Part shown: positions 1 to 7,925 of the stretch, one piece after another
How positions within the stretch are numbered: the first letter of the stretch is position 1
Layout: the number at the start of each line of letters is the position of its first letter
Made by a program: the position numbers and the translations under genes
Assembly (NCBI GenBank): GCA_016715105.1
Contig: JADKBO010000023.1
Coordinates: 1 to 64,000 of the forward strand
From: Saprospiraceae bacterium
GTDB lineage: Bacteria; Bacteroidota; Bacteroidia; Chitinophagales; Saprospiraceae
Direction of reading: 5' to 3'
DNA: 64,000 nt
Notes under the pieces: generated by a model
What the model was told of the DNA's origin: nothing
The model's database searches: none
Seen by the model: the letters and a program-made list of their open reading frames with translations, nothing else

Positions 1-398
1 TCATTGATTTTGTTAAACCATTCTACTGTAGAGCCAACTTTTCAGCGTCCCATTCTTTTTGTCATATCTAAACCAATTTGTTTCCACTGTATTAAATCAC
101 GCAATTTTTTATTTCAGCAACTATTAAAAGTGCAAGAAAAGTCGCTATCGTCTGGACACATAAGAATTGGGCAAATTGTGGTCTCGTTTTTCGTTTGGCA
201 AAATTCTTTTCCAAACAACTGCTTTTCGTCTTCTCTTTCCATCCAACATACAAGTGTCAGATTTAGTCCTTTGTACATTTTGTCGGGATATAGTTCGTCA
301 AGTTTTTCGTCTAACCAATATCCGTCAATGCGAAAATTTCTGAAATCCCAATAATCTTCATAATCACTATTGTCTTGTATGCCTTCGATCTTGTTCAT
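1..398 (-). pseudogene. Broken small hypothetical gene, open to left edge
   Basis: The first 94 codons, from the ATG at 398, encode a soluble acidic protein with no recognised domain. The frame stops at 114. A plausible continuation lies in other frames: removing one T from the run before the stop and adjusting two A runs gives a continuous reading to the window edge that includes KKLRDLIQWKQIGLDM. The start lies a few bases downstream of an attC-like core (GTTAGGC on the minus strand), the position expected for a cassette gene. The function is unknown. It may be a real pseudogene or an intact gene with homopolymer errors. Confidence 0.5.
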
Positions 399-417
399 CT
401 GGTTCTGTTAAAATGAC

Positions 418-568
418 GCCTAACTTTTTGTAGCTGCCAAAATGGTGGGAATTTTACAACAAATCATGATTTGAAAAACTAAATTTTGATTAACCATAAA
501 ACTTTCTTTGGAACACGAGAACGCGCCTTTTGGGAATATGCTGTTACAAGATGTGCTTCGTTCTGTCG
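418..568 (-). other. Possible attC-like site between two cassette-like genes
   Basis: On the minus strand the segment between two genes ends in GTTAGGC (418-424), which matches the integron core consensus GTTRRRY exactly. It also contains a 14-bp palindrome (460-473, CAAATCATGATTTG) and an upstream TGTAACA motif. The sequence TTGTAGCTGC beside the core recurs at the site near 8,000. The two outer arms pair only weakly, so this is a tentative call. Confidence 0.3.
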
Positions 569-1243
569 TCATACAAATTTAGCGTCTTTCGTTAATTTAC
601 TTTTGTCGATGTCAAAGTAGTTGCTGAACCAGTCGGTCAACACTTTTCAATTTCCTTTTTGTTAAAAGTATTCGGATTTCGTCTCGATTTTAAATAATTC
701 TCTTTCGTCATTTTTTCTGCAACTTGTCCAACCGTTTTCAAGTCAAGTTCGTTTCCGATTTGTTGCGAACCCAAAATCCAGCGATTGAAAATGCAAGCCC
801 TGCCAGTCCGAACTGCCAGTTAAAGAAAAGTACAACAAGAGAACCAAGAAGTATAACAAAAAAGTGTTCCTGTCACCCAATGCGGTGGTCGCAAAATATC
901 TAGTTTAAAACCCAATTGCTTTTTGCAATTTCATTGTCCTTGAACGTCTGGATTTTCTTGGTAAAAGGTCGGCAAGAGGAAAGTTTCTAGAAATTGTTTT
1001 ATTGTCGATTTGCAGTGTCAATGAAATTGCGTCACGAAGTTTGTAAAACGCCTGTTGGCTAGTACAGTCTTCTGAATTGTAAAGCTGGATTTTGTTTGTG
1101 ATATGGTCACAAAGTTGTCCGAAGGTTGTGATATGAACTAACTCGTCACCAACAAATTTGATGTCAAACGAAGTCTCTACTTTTATGAGTAAGTCTTCGA
1201 TGTCTTCAGGGTCGATATTTTTAAGTTCGTAGTCTGTTGTCAT
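569..1243 (-). pseudogene. Frameshifted hypothetical membrane-anchored protein
   Basis: From the ATG at 1243 the first 112 codons encode an acidic N-terminal region (MTTDYELKNIDPEDIEDLL) of acyl-carrier-protein-like flavour, stopping at 905. The reading continues in other frames with one hydrophobic segment of about 25 residues (FVILLGSLVVLFFNWQFG), then a charged tail (TKENYLKSRRNPNTFNKKEI) ending at 569. The restored product would be about 225 residues: a cytoplasmic N-domain, a membrane hairpin and a short C-domain. The start is 12 bases after a GTTAC core-like motif, as in a cassette. The function is unknown. At least two frameshifts are needed. Confidence 0.55.
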
Positions 1244-1312
1244 AGCATTGCTTGTAACGTTTGTGTGTTTGCATTGGTGCCTTTCTGAAGCCGCGGCTTG
1301 TCCCACGAAACT

Positions 1313-1465
1313 ACTAAATATTTATTAAAACATATGTATAAATCTCTGTTGTCATAACAGATTGGTTCCCCTAGGTTTTCTAGCACAATCCAGATACCAA
1401 CTCCCCATCGTATAAAATGTGTGTCGAAGCCATGACGCACTAAATGGACAGTCGCTTCTAGCCGG
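1313..1465 (-). pseudogene. Tyrosine recombinase 3' remnant, copy A
   Basis: Read on the minus strand, this encodes a degenerate end of a tyrosine recombinase: VRHGFDTHFI aligns with the catalytic LRHSFATHLL box and is followed by GVxIWIVxENLG. After one indel the frame reads QSVMTTEIYTYV, matching the GHxSxxTTEIYTH box that carries the catalytic Tyr. Nothing of the N-terminal or core-binding domains is present. The downstream sequence AAATATTTAGTAGTTT is shared with copies B and C. The fragment lies between the GNAT gene and the next cassette-like gene. Confidence 0.65.
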
Positions 1466-1487
1466 TTCGAGCTTTTATGAGACTTAG

Positions 1488-2033
1488 TTATTCAAGATTG
1501 TTACTGGAATTTGACAAATGGTAACATATTAATTCAGGGTTTGTCTCATCAGATTTATTTGAGTTGATAAACAAAACTTTCTCCAACAGGTTTATAGAGC
1601 TCTGATTATCTCTATGAAAAAATGCTTCAATTGTTTTAACTTTAATTGTATTGAATGCATAGTTTATAACTTTTTCTACCGCCTCCTTCATTATTCCTTG
1701 CCCTTGAAAATTTGTCAAAAGCTCATAACCTATTTCACAATTTTCATTTTCATCTGAAAAACCATAAAGACAAATAGTCCCAACTAATATATCCTTGTCA
1801 CTGAAAGTTATTGCCCAATATAGGGCGGCATTTTTATGGATGTTTTCATTAATTTTTATGATGAAATTCCTTGCATCATCAATTGTATTGCTTAATGGCC
1901 TGTTTAGATATTTATTTATTTCACTGTCAGAACGCAATGTAAAAATTTCATGTTCGTCAGTAATGAGCAGTTGCCTGAGCGTAAGTCTTTTAGTTGTCAA
2001 AACGGGGAAAGGTGTAAAAATTCTATTTAACAT
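1488..2033 (-). CDS. GNAT acetyltransferase, RimJ/RimL type
   Basis: The 181-residue product fits the RimJ/RimL branch of GNAT N-acetyltransferases, which transfer acetyl groups from acetyl-CoA to amino groups. The N-terminus has the typical TKRLTLRQLLITDEHEIF pattern. The acetyl-CoA loop is seen as NFQGQGIMKEAV, followed by an FxxRDNQSSINLLEKV motif. I chose the ATG at 2033 because the open frame upstream of it carries no family similarity and overlaps a Fic remnant in another frame. Substrate unknown; acetyltransferases are common integron cassette cargo. Confidence 0.8.
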   Translation of the reverse strand: MLNRIFTPFPVLTTKRLTLRQLLITDEHEIFTLRSDSEINKYLNRPLSNTIDDARNFIIKINENIHKNAALYWAITFSDKDILVGTICLYGFSDENENCEIGYELLTNFQGQGIMKEAVEKVINYAFNTIKVKTIEAFFHRDNQSSINLLEKVLFINSNKSDETNPELICYHLSNSSNNLE

Positions 2034-2059
2034 TTTTGTGGTATTTAGCTTGTTATAAT

Positions 2060-2206
2060 TTATAGTTCCAAGGTGGCACGCTCTATAAAATCGAAACCTA
2101 AACTTTCCATACGACCTTGTAAATGCATTACAGAAGCCAAGATGGGTGATAACTTGTCGTTGTCCCAAAAAAAGTTTGTCCAATTTTCTCTTTCGTGTAT
2201 GTACAT
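2060..2206 (-). pseudogene. Truncated Fic family protein, N-terminal DUF4172 part
   Basis: Translation from the ATG at 2206 gives MYIHERENWTNFFWDN followed by LSPILASVMHLQGR and MESLGFDF, which resembles the DUF4172 N-terminus found in front of Fic AMPylation domains. About 49 codons remain and the whole catalytic Fic domain (HPFxxGNGR) is absent. The reading ends 27 bases before the start of the GNAT gene, so the rest was deleted or replaced. Paired palindromes upstream look like its old control region. Confidence 0.6.
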
Positions 2207-2214
2207 AATTATCG

Positions 2215-2330
2215 CCGCAAAATATGCGGTGAAAATACAACTTTTACACCGCAAGAGAATTTTTTGCCTCTAAAAGCTTTATTTGTCAGTGAGTTTGTTG
2301 CTTGTTGGTTTCTCCGCAAATTATGCGAAG
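2215..2330. promoter_or_regulatory. Pair of palindromic operator-like sites upstream of Fic remnant
   Basis: Two similar palindromes lie in front of the truncated Fic gene: CCGCAAAATATGCGG (2215-2229) and CTCCGCAAATTATGCGAAG (2312-2330). A further half site with CCGCATGG lies nearby at about 2346. The sites are about 85 bases apart, which suits a repressor binding cooperatively. That they regulated the Fic gene is inference from position. Confidence 0.4.
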
Positions 2331-2600
2331 ATTAAAGCTATTAATCTCCGCATGGTCGTTTTTTTCTCCTTGGTGGTAACGGTTAGTATAAGAATAGAGG
2401 CAATTGCGGGGGTCAATCTCATCAAACTGATATGAAATTTAAGCGGGCTACAAGAGTTGAATCTACTACTATTTCCCCTATTTTGTATTTACATTGTTAT
2501 AACGTGTTTTTGGTTCTTTTTTTAATATTTTCAATCGCAAAATTTCTAATGTTTCTTGCGGATTTAATGTCTTTAATATCTTTTTAGTTGAATCAACAAA

Positions 2601-3270
2601 TCAATCGGAGAATTTGGATTTTGTAATCAATTGATAAAATCTAGGATTATTCTCAGCAAAGCATTTTCTGATTAATTCAGCAGAGTCAGTTTGCTTCAAA
2701 TCTTTCTCAACATCTAATTCTCTCTTTTTTTCCTTAATGTCATTTAAATCATCACGTTTATCTAACAATTCATTGAACAAATACAGTTTGTCAATGCTTG
2801 ATGGATTTTCGAAAATTAGTGAGTTCCATAGCCAATGCATGTCATAAAAGGTCTCCAACAGTCGTTTTAAATCTTCTAATGAATACAAATCCCTATTATA
2901 GATTTCTTTTCCAAGAGTCAATGCTGCTTCATCAACATGTTTTCCGAGAATCCACATTATTCTATCAGACTGTCATGTATGTCCAAGAGTTGTAAGTGCA
3001 ATTTTATTTTCAATTAAATAGAGACATATTTCATCAGGTAGCAGTTTGGGATAATGGAAAATAGTCTCGTTCCATATCTCATTTTCTAAATCATGTCCTT
3101 GTATCCTAAATTTGAAATCCGTTATAATTTTATCGTTCTCAATCCCTATCAGATTTTTAATTTTATTATCTAATACAAAAATCTTCCGTCATCAATTCCA
3201 TTAATTCGTTATCACTACTTTTAATAACAAAATCAATCCAGTCTTTTATGTTTTCAAATTTCTGATCCAT
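2601..3270 (-). pseudogene. Broken hypothetical gene with one frameshift and one stop
   Basis: From the ATG at 3270 the reading starts MDQKFENIKDWIDFVIKS. One extra T in a run of five near 3180 shifts the frame; removing it gives a continuous reading to an in-frame TGA at 2973-2975, after which the same frame runs on to 2601. The restored product is about 220 residues, soluble and charged, with no domain I recognise. Its start lies about 35 bases after a CGTTACA core-like motif behind recombinase remnant B, as expected for a cassette gene. Confidence 0.5.
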
Positions 3271-3359
3271 TGTCTATTTATGAGTCGCTGCAAATGCACT
3301 GTAACGATTGCCTTGACGCCACCCGTGGCGTATATTTCCTATACAAAACTACTAAATAT

Positions 3360-3520
3360 TTATAAACCAATGTCATCAATGGTGCTTCTTATCAAGGATT
3401 TAAGCTGATCTGTAATATGTGTATAAATCTCCGTTGTCTTGACAGATTGGTGGCCTAGTGTTCTTACATCAATCTGGATATCAATCCCTGATTGAATTAA
3501 ATGAGTGCGTAACTATAATC
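3360..3520 (-). pseudogene. Tyrosine recombinase 3' remnant, copy B
   Basis: The best preserved of three copies. On the minus strand 47 codons read without a break from HLIQSGIDIQ through LGHQSVKTTEIYTHITDQL to a natural-looking end STIDDIGL and stop at 3360-3362. This matches the C-terminus of Bacteroidota tyrosine recombinases, including the second catalytic His region (LGHQS) and the nucleophilic Tyr in EIYTH. The preceding Arg box is degenerate (CDYSYA in place of LRHSFA). No N-terminal domain lies upstream. Confidence 0.75.
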
Positions 3521-3639
3521 ACATTTTGCAAACTTCTCTCATCTTGGTGTGGTTTCATGGACAAAAATCGGTCCAATATCCGCGAAAACTTACAGCTGGA
3601 ATCAATTTTTCTTTATTTGAAACAACTTGGTGACCAATT

Positions 3640-3725
3640 CAACCCAATTCAGGGTTGTAGGAAATTCGGGATTTGATTCCCCGAGCTTCGCACGGGGCTA
3701 ATCAAATTGAACCCTTTCTGGGTTC
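3640..3725. repeat. Row of three hairpins in repeat copy B
   Basis: Three consecutive inverted repeats: CAACCC/GGGTTG at 3640-3657; TTTGATTCCCCG pairing with CGGGGCTAATCAAA at 3672-3706; and GAACCC/GGGTTC with a 5-base loop at 3709-3725. The same three are present in copy C at 8835-8919. The preserved stems suggest a structured DNA or RNA element such as a recombination site, replication signal or terminator cluster. Confidence 0.6.
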
Positions 3726-3819
3726 TGCCCATTTCTTCACCTTTGCCGATCTGTCCGGGAATTGGGTAAAATCATTGGTGAAAACTATTTTTCAAGACTT
3801 AAAACGCATTTTTTAAATT

Positions 3820-4669
3820 CATCTTTTAAACAGTTTACTTTTTACAATTTTGCCCTCTTTTTTTGCTAAGTAATAAAGTATGATTCCGATAAGTAGTAAA
3901 AAAGATGCTGTAAAAATTGAACCCTCAATTCCAACGGCACCTCCTGTTAATAACTCGGGACCGTTGAATTTTGATTGAATGATACTGCCCATATCATTTA
4001 CCCCTGTGAGATTTGACCCATAAAAAGGCTGGGAAAAATTCCAACCTATGGAAGAAAAAAGGCAGCCATATTCTTTTAGTATAGATAAACATCATTGCCA
4101 TAGTAAACCCCCAAATCAAAGTAACAAAAAGACTAAAAAGGTTGGAATTGGGATTAAAAATGTGTTGCATTTCTACTAACATACCAATGACGAGGCTGAG
4201 ATGTGTACCTAACCAATTTTCACATACCCGGATGATCAATCCTCTATGGAATAAGTCTTCAACCAAGGCCGCAACCAACAATACCGTGAAAAACTTCATG
4301 GAGTAGTAAGTGGTTGAAATGCTCATTATTTGATAATACCCTAATATGTATAAAATGAAAATCGAAAATGATATTGTAAAAAACCTAAGAAAAACCCTCC
4401 AAACATTTCTTTAGCAAATATTTTGTGGATAGCTCTGTTATTTTTCTTTTATCATAAAACCGGAATAAATAGTAATAGCTGACTAATAATACTATTAATG
4501 AAAGACAATGAATAATCGGGTCAGCAATACTTTTATCTTGAATAATGCCATAAAAAAATGGTTTTAATACAAAGTTTTGAATGATGACAAATAGAGAAAA
4601 ACAGGTGACAATTCCGATGATGATTTTTGTTATTGGAAAATGCAGCACTCTTTTAATTGATACATTCAT
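3820..4669 (-). pseudogene. CPBP intramembrane metalloprotease, frameshifted
   Basis: The N-terminal 94 codons (4669 to 4385) encode two or three membrane segments. The central part (4326 to 3994) holds the CPBP/Abi motifs: EDLFHRG for the usual EExxxRG, and QHIFNPN for the second metal-binding box. A restored C-terminus reads GWNFSQPFYGSNLTGVNDMG and ends at 3820 with a last membrane helix and a basic tail. The joins need about three one- or two-base changes near 4,400, 4,360 and 4,050, at least two of them in T runs. The full length of about 283 residues is normal for the family. Members cleave prenylated or other membrane proteins, or confer self-immunity. A divergent HxlR regulator lies next to it. 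Confidence 0.75.
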
Positions 4670-4739
4670 TATTTCTTTTGATTTATTGAATTTAAAATTT
4701 TTTACAAAGAAAATTCCTTATTACCTTTATAGCAAGTAC

Positions 4740-4771
4740 ATACTATAAAGTATCCTACATACTAAAAGTAT
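4740..4771. promoter_or_regulatory. Twin TACT/AGTA inverted repeats, likely HxlR operator
   Basis: Two inverted repeats, ATACTATAAAGTAT (4740-4753) and ATACTAAAAGTAT (4759-4771), lie in the intergenic space between the divergent CPBP protease and HxlR genes. TACT...AGTA half sites are known for HxlR/DUF24 regulators such as Bacillus YodB. Control of both genes by the neighbouring regulator is inference. Confidence 0.5.
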
Positions 4772-4809
4772 AGTATTGTTGATTATCAATATTTTAAATT
4801 TATAAATAA

Positions 4810-5132
4810 GTGAAGAATAAAATTAAAAAGGCACATTGTGCAGTTGATTATGCTTTCCAACGAATAGGTGGAAAGTATAAGGGCCGAATTCTATGGATAT
4901 TGAGAGATGGTTTTTTGAGATATGGGAATTAAAAAGATCAGTGGTGGGTATAACACCAAAAATGCTTACTCAAACGCTCAAAGAATTGGAAGCCGATGGA
5001 CTCATTGATAGAAAAGTTTACTTAGAAGTTCCACCGAAGGTTGAATATTCACGTACCGATACAGGAAAAGACTTACTTCCGTTTATTAGTCAAATGAGAA
5101 GTTGGGGTGAAAAGCACATGTCAGCCAATTGA
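4810..5132 (+). pseudogene. HxlR family transcriptional regulator, one frameshift
   Basis: From a GTG at 4810 the reading is AHCAVDYAFQRIGGKYKG then ILWILRDGFLRYG, the typical HxlR winged-helix start with its conserved N-terminal Cys. One base is missing in a G run near 4930 (GGGAA for GGGGAA); the rest (LKRSVVGITPKMLTQTLKEL, then the DNA-binding wing and VPPKVEYSRTDTGK) follows in the next frame to 5132. Members are winged-helix regulators, often thiol-based redox or quinone sensors. The gene is divergent from the CPBP protease with operator-like repeats between them. Confidence 0.75.
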
Positions 5133-5333
5133 AAGTTGTAATTATTTGGGAGTTTGGATATGCTTGCTAGTAACAGTGAAGGCTATGAGCAGTTGGAAAT
5201 GTGGCCAAATTTTAGCACAAAAGTTAAAAAGAATTACTACTGTTAACCTTGCTAAAATGTTTCATAGATACCTTTCAGCCGCTATATTGCCGATCCGATT
5301 TAAGTGGTTCGGTCTTTCTTGTTCGTTACTGTA

Positions 5334-5894
5334 TCATCTTAATATTATTCCTTTCTTTTCAAGTTTGTCGGCACCACTTAGAACACCAAAACTTCCAATT
5401 TTTCTTGTCGCCAACTTATTATGAATGTGATACTTTAATTTTCTTGAAGTTGCCTGAATTTCCGTCCAGTCCCAAGAACTAACAGGTCCATTTGCATTAT
5501 TAGTGTCTTCCCATTTTAATGCTCCCCTTTCGTTCCAGTGTCCAATGTGAGAATGTTTAAGTTCGTTATTTTTCAGTCCTCCGAAATATAATTGAATAAG
5601 TCCCCAACCTTCTGTCGCATAACGAAAAGTATGTCCATTGCAACGTTTTGGGTCAAGGTCAACTTTTCTGAAAATGGGTTTGCCTTTGTGTCTTGGTGTC
5701 CAGAGTTGAAATGTAGTTCCGAATTCATCTCTTTCAAGTTCAAACCTTGATGATATTTCGTCAACTGTTGTGTATTGAAAAATCTCTTGTCCATATGGTG
5801 ATCCTAAATCGTAAACATACAGGTCTGTTTCTTTGAAAATAAATTCAAGAATTTCTAATTTGTCTGCCTTGTCTGCGAAAAAGTCGTAATTCAT
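5334..5894 (-). CDS. Hypothetical cytoplasmic protein
   Basis: The 186-residue product is soluble with no signal peptide or membrane segment. The N-terminus (MNYDFFADKADKLEILEFIF) and the central W/G-rich part (YATEGWGLIQLYFGG; GHWNERGALKWED) suggest a compact alpha/beta domain, but I do not recognise a named family. It sits alone between an attC-like site on its 5' side and unassigned sequence on its 3' side, in the same orientation as its cassette-like neighbours. Immunity or accessory roles are common for such genes, but nothing here shows one. Confidence 0.65.
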   Translation of the reverse strand: MNYDFFADKADKLEILEFIFKETDLYVYDLGSPYGQEIFQYTTVDEISSRFELERDEFGTTFQLWTPRHKGKPIFRKVDLDPKRCNGHTFRYATEGWGLIQLYFGGLKNNELKHSHIGHWNERGALKWEDTNNANGPVSSWDWTEIQATSRKLKYHIHNKLATRKIGSFGVLSGADKLEKKGIILR

Positions 5895-5924
5895 TTTTAT
5901 TTCGTCTGTCGTTTTAGCCCTGCT

Positions 5925-5990
5925 GGTAACAATTTTGCGATATGGAGCGGACGCAGTGATAGCAAGTTTGAGCTTATATCACAGGTTATC
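5925..5990 (-). other. attC-like imperfect inverted repeat
   Basis: On the plus strand the arm GGTAACAATTTTGCGATATG (continuing GAGC, to 5948) pairs imperfectly with the complement of GCTTATATCACAGGTTATC (5972-5990); the ends are GTAAC/GTTAT core-like motifs. An internal pair GTGATA/TATCAC is also present. The site fills the gap between the stop of the LRR gene and the start of the 186-residue gene, as expected for a cassette recombination site. Lack of the strict RYYYAAC/GTTRRRY cores keeps this tentative. Confidence 0.4.
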
Positions 5991-6028
5991 AAAAGTATTC
6001 CTTTCACATAATTTGACATCTCGGCAAC

Positions 6029-6871
6029 TTATCTTTTAAGTCTTTCAAATTCTCCTTCTTTTAAAGGGTTGCCATTTATCCTTATAAACCTTAGGTTTTT
6101 CATTTGACCCAATTCTTCAGGGATAACTTCAATTTCATTGTCGTTTATGATAAAAATTTTGAGATTTTTAAGTTTAGTTATTTCTGGAGGAATGATTTTC
6201 AATTTAGTGTTATAGATATGAAACTGTTCTAACTTTTCAAGTTCGAAAATTTCAAGAGGAATCGTTTCGAATTCATTTTTTCCGAGATACAATTCTTTTA
6301 AATTTATTAATTCTCCAATTCTTGGATCTATTTGCTGCAAACCTTCACCGTATTGAGAAAAAGATGTCAGTGTTTCTATATTTTTAAGAGCATCCTCAAT
6401 TATACCAGTGCTGACTATTCCTTTTGGTTTACTTTCGGATTTACTTATTTTATTTGAAGCATCTAGGAACTCAATTTTCCTGAATTGCCCTTCTTTAAAG
6501 TGAATTTGCGCAACAACAGACACGTTTATTTCTTTTTCATGGGATTTTGCCGGAGTCCAATCCTTGATATTGGTGATAGCTTTTTGAAATGCTATTCCAT
6601 CAACTTTTATCACATTCAGAATTGTTTTACAGCAAATTTTCCCTGTTTTATCAATTAACAGTTGAACAGAAATTGGAGAATTTTCACCTTTAAAGTAATG
6701 CTCAGGTAATTGAGATTTAAAGTATTCATTTAAATCTTCGTGAGGATAATTCGGAGCTAAATCATATGTCGGATACATTGGACTTACACTACAATCGTCA
6801 AAAGTAATATTTTGTGCTTGAGTTTGAATTCCTATAATCAGTATGATATATTTTATTAAAAATCTATTCAT
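6029..6871 (-). CDS. Secreted TonB-C-like / leucine-rich-repeat protein
   Basis: From the ATG at 6871 the product has 280 residues. A signal peptide (MNRFLIKYIILIIGIQTQAQ) is followed at about 67-110 by a stretch resembling the C-terminal domain of TonB (VQLLIDKTGKICC; AITNIKDWTPAKS). At about 188-275 there are four leucine-rich repeats (LINLKELYLGKNEFETIP; LKNLKIFIINDNEIEVIP). The ATG at 6946 is less likely because it overlaps the end of the nucleotidyltransferase gene and precedes no signal. The role is probably in the envelope or at the cell surface, but the function is unknown. It lies 28 bases after the nucleotidyltransferase gene and may share its cassette. Confidence 0.75.
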   Translation of the reverse strand: MNRFLIKYIILIIGIQTQAQNITFDDCSVSPMYPTYDLAPNYPHEDLNEYFKSQLPEHYFKGENSPISVQLLIDKTGKICCKTILNVIKVDGIAFQKAITNIKDWTPAKSHEKEINVSVVAQIHFKEGQFRKIEFLDASNKISKSESKPKGIVSTGIIEDALKNIETLTSFSQYGEGLQQIDPRIGELINLKELYLGKNEFETIPLEIFELEKLEQFHIYNTKLKIIPPEITKLKNLKIFIINDNEIEVIPEELGQMKNLRFIRINGNPLKEGEFERLKR

Positions 6872-6899
6872 TTTTTCGTTTTTATTGTTACACTCTAAG

Positions 6900-7232
6900 C
6901 TATGAGCAGTTGGAGATTTTAAACCCCAATCCTTTATAAATAACAACTTTTGACTCGTCTACTTCTTTCCTGAAAAACGAGTTTTTTATTCCACGTTCTT
7001 CTATCAAGTCAATTTCTCGTTTTAAAATCAATTCTAATTTCTCTTTTAATTGGAAATATAAGTCGGTATATTTTATTGGGTCATTTTCGTCAAAGTCAAC
7101 TACAAAGTCAATGTCGGAATCTGAAGAAAAACTGTCGGTCAATACAGAACCAAAAACAGAAAAGTTTTTAACTCTATATTCTTTACAAAGTTGTTTAATT
7201 TGTTCTATGTGCTTTTCTGAAATTTTCATCAC
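6900..7232 (-). CDS. MNT-type nucleotidyltransferase, MntA-like
   Basis: The 110-residue product is a minimal nucleotidyltransferase of the polymerase beta superfamily. It shows the diagnostic GSVLTDSFSSDSDIDFVV (GSx9-DxD, metal-binding Asp pair) at about 28-45, and a third conserved acidic position in EIDLIEERG. Such proteins usually act as antitoxins that adenylylate a HEPN-domain RNase toxin. No HEPN gene is adjacent: upstream is an attC-like site and downstream the LRR gene. It is therefore an orphan, or its partner was lost. Confidence 0.85.
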   Translation of the reverse strand: MMKISEKHIEQIKQLCKEYRVKNFSVFGSVLTDSFSSDSDIDFVVDFDENDPIKYTDLYFQLKEKLELILKREIDLIEERGIKNSFFRKEVDESKVVIYKGLGFKISNCS

Positions 7233-7290
7233 TCATTTATCTAAATAACAAATTATAATTTTTTCCATGGGTTCTGTTATAGCAATTGCC

Positions 7291-7353
7291 ACAACTTCCA
7301 AAGCTATGCGATGGAGGAAGCGATAGCGAATCTATCATCATAGCCGTTGTTAT
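7291..7353 (-). other. attC-like imperfect inverted repeat
   Basis: Plus-strand arm 7291-7313 (ACAACTTCCAAAGCTATGCG, then ATG) pairs with CATCATAGCCGTTGTTA (7336-7352) through CATAG/CTATG and GTTGT/ACAAC blocks, with unpaired bases on one arm. A central GCGATAGCGAAT segment forms the loop. It lies exactly between the XRE antitoxin stop and the nucleotidyltransferase start. Offset arms with extrahelical bases are a hallmark of attC sites; the cores are non-canonical. Confidence 0.4.
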
Positions 7354-7367
7354 ATCAGTTTTTTATT

Positions 7368-7676
7368 TTATACCATTTGTACATCCCCTAATTTTTCAAC
7401 ATTAAAACTAACTTTTGCTTTTAGAGCGTTCATCACTTTTAATAATGTTCCTATAGTTATATTTGATTTACCATTTTCTAGCTTAGAGATTTGAGCTCTT
7501 TGCACACCAACTAATTCACCCAATTGATCTTGGGTTAAATTATTTGAAATTCTCAAGGCTTTTATTTCTTCAGCGAGCAACTCAATTTTGAGCTCTTGCT
7601 CATACTTATCTCGCTTAGGTGTTCCGATTTTACCCAAATGCTTTTCTTTTAATTCTTCTACACTTGTGAGTTTCAT
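7368..7676 (-). CDS. XRE-family antitoxin (HigA-like)
   Basis: The 102-residue product carries a helix-turn-helix of the XRE/Cro type at about 32-88 (IKALRISNNLTQDQLGELVG, then VQRAQISKLENGKSNITI). The N-terminal 30 residues are charged. It follows a RelE-like toxin gene on the same strand, ending in the usual toxin-then-antitoxin order of higBA-type modules, with 16 bases between. It would neutralise the toxin and repress the operon. TA pairs are common in chromosomal integrons, where they stabilise arrays. Confidence 0.85.
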   Translation of the reverse strand: MKLTSVEELKEKHLGKIGTPKRDKYEQELKIELLAEEIKALRISNNLTQDQLGELVGVQRAQISKLENGKSNITIGTLLKVMNALKAKVSFNVEKLGDVQMV

Positions 7677-7692
7677 ATTTTATCTTTTTTGT

Positions 7693-7925
7693 TCAAAATA
7701 TTTGTTCATGCTTCTTTTGGCTTTCAATTTCATGACTTGGTGTTTTATTAGTTTTCTTATCTAAACCATGTGTTCCTACAATAAGGGTTTGCTTGTCCAG
7801 AGTCGAATCCCAAAATGCAAAAATTCTATAAAATTTGGAAGAATCACGTTCTCTAAATTCCCAGATTTCATCTTTAAATGTTTGAACCAATCACCCTTAT
7901 GACCAGATTCTACTTTTTCAAAGGA
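7693..7925 (-). pseudogene. RelE/HigB-like toxin, N-terminus missing and frameshifted
   Basis: The C-terminal 65 codons from 7890 read DEIWEFRERDSSKFYRIFAF, then LIVGTHGLDKKTNKTP, typical of RelE/ParE-superfamily mRNA interferases linked to XRE antitoxins. One missing A near 7870 would join it to the upstream frame reading KVESGHKGDWFKHLK, which stops at a TAA inside the attC-like site (7926-7928). The first 25-40 residues of a normal 110-residue toxin are absent, so the toxin is probably inactive while its antitoxin is intact. Confidence 0.7.

Larger units (their letters stand above)
3306..3775. repeat. Long direct repeat, copy B
   Basis: This stretch is closely similar to 8,490-8,945. Shared parts in order on the plus strand are a short GC-richer hairpin (GCCACCCGTGGC here), AAAACTACTAAATATTTAT, the recombinase remnant, a conserved block around 3,530-3,640 that I cannot assign, and three hairpins. 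The divergence is spread by substitutions and small indels, which suggests an old duplication or two insertions of the same element. No target-site duplication was found. Confidence 0.75.

Noticed and set aside
1795..2058. Plus-strand frame opposite the GNAT gene
   Set aside because: It is the complement of a well supported acetyltransferase and has no family similarity.
3530..3640. A coding reading of the conserved block in the long repeats (minus strand: LIPAVSFRGYWTDF)
   Set aside because: It is similar in both copies but broken by stops and does not match the recombinase or any family I know.
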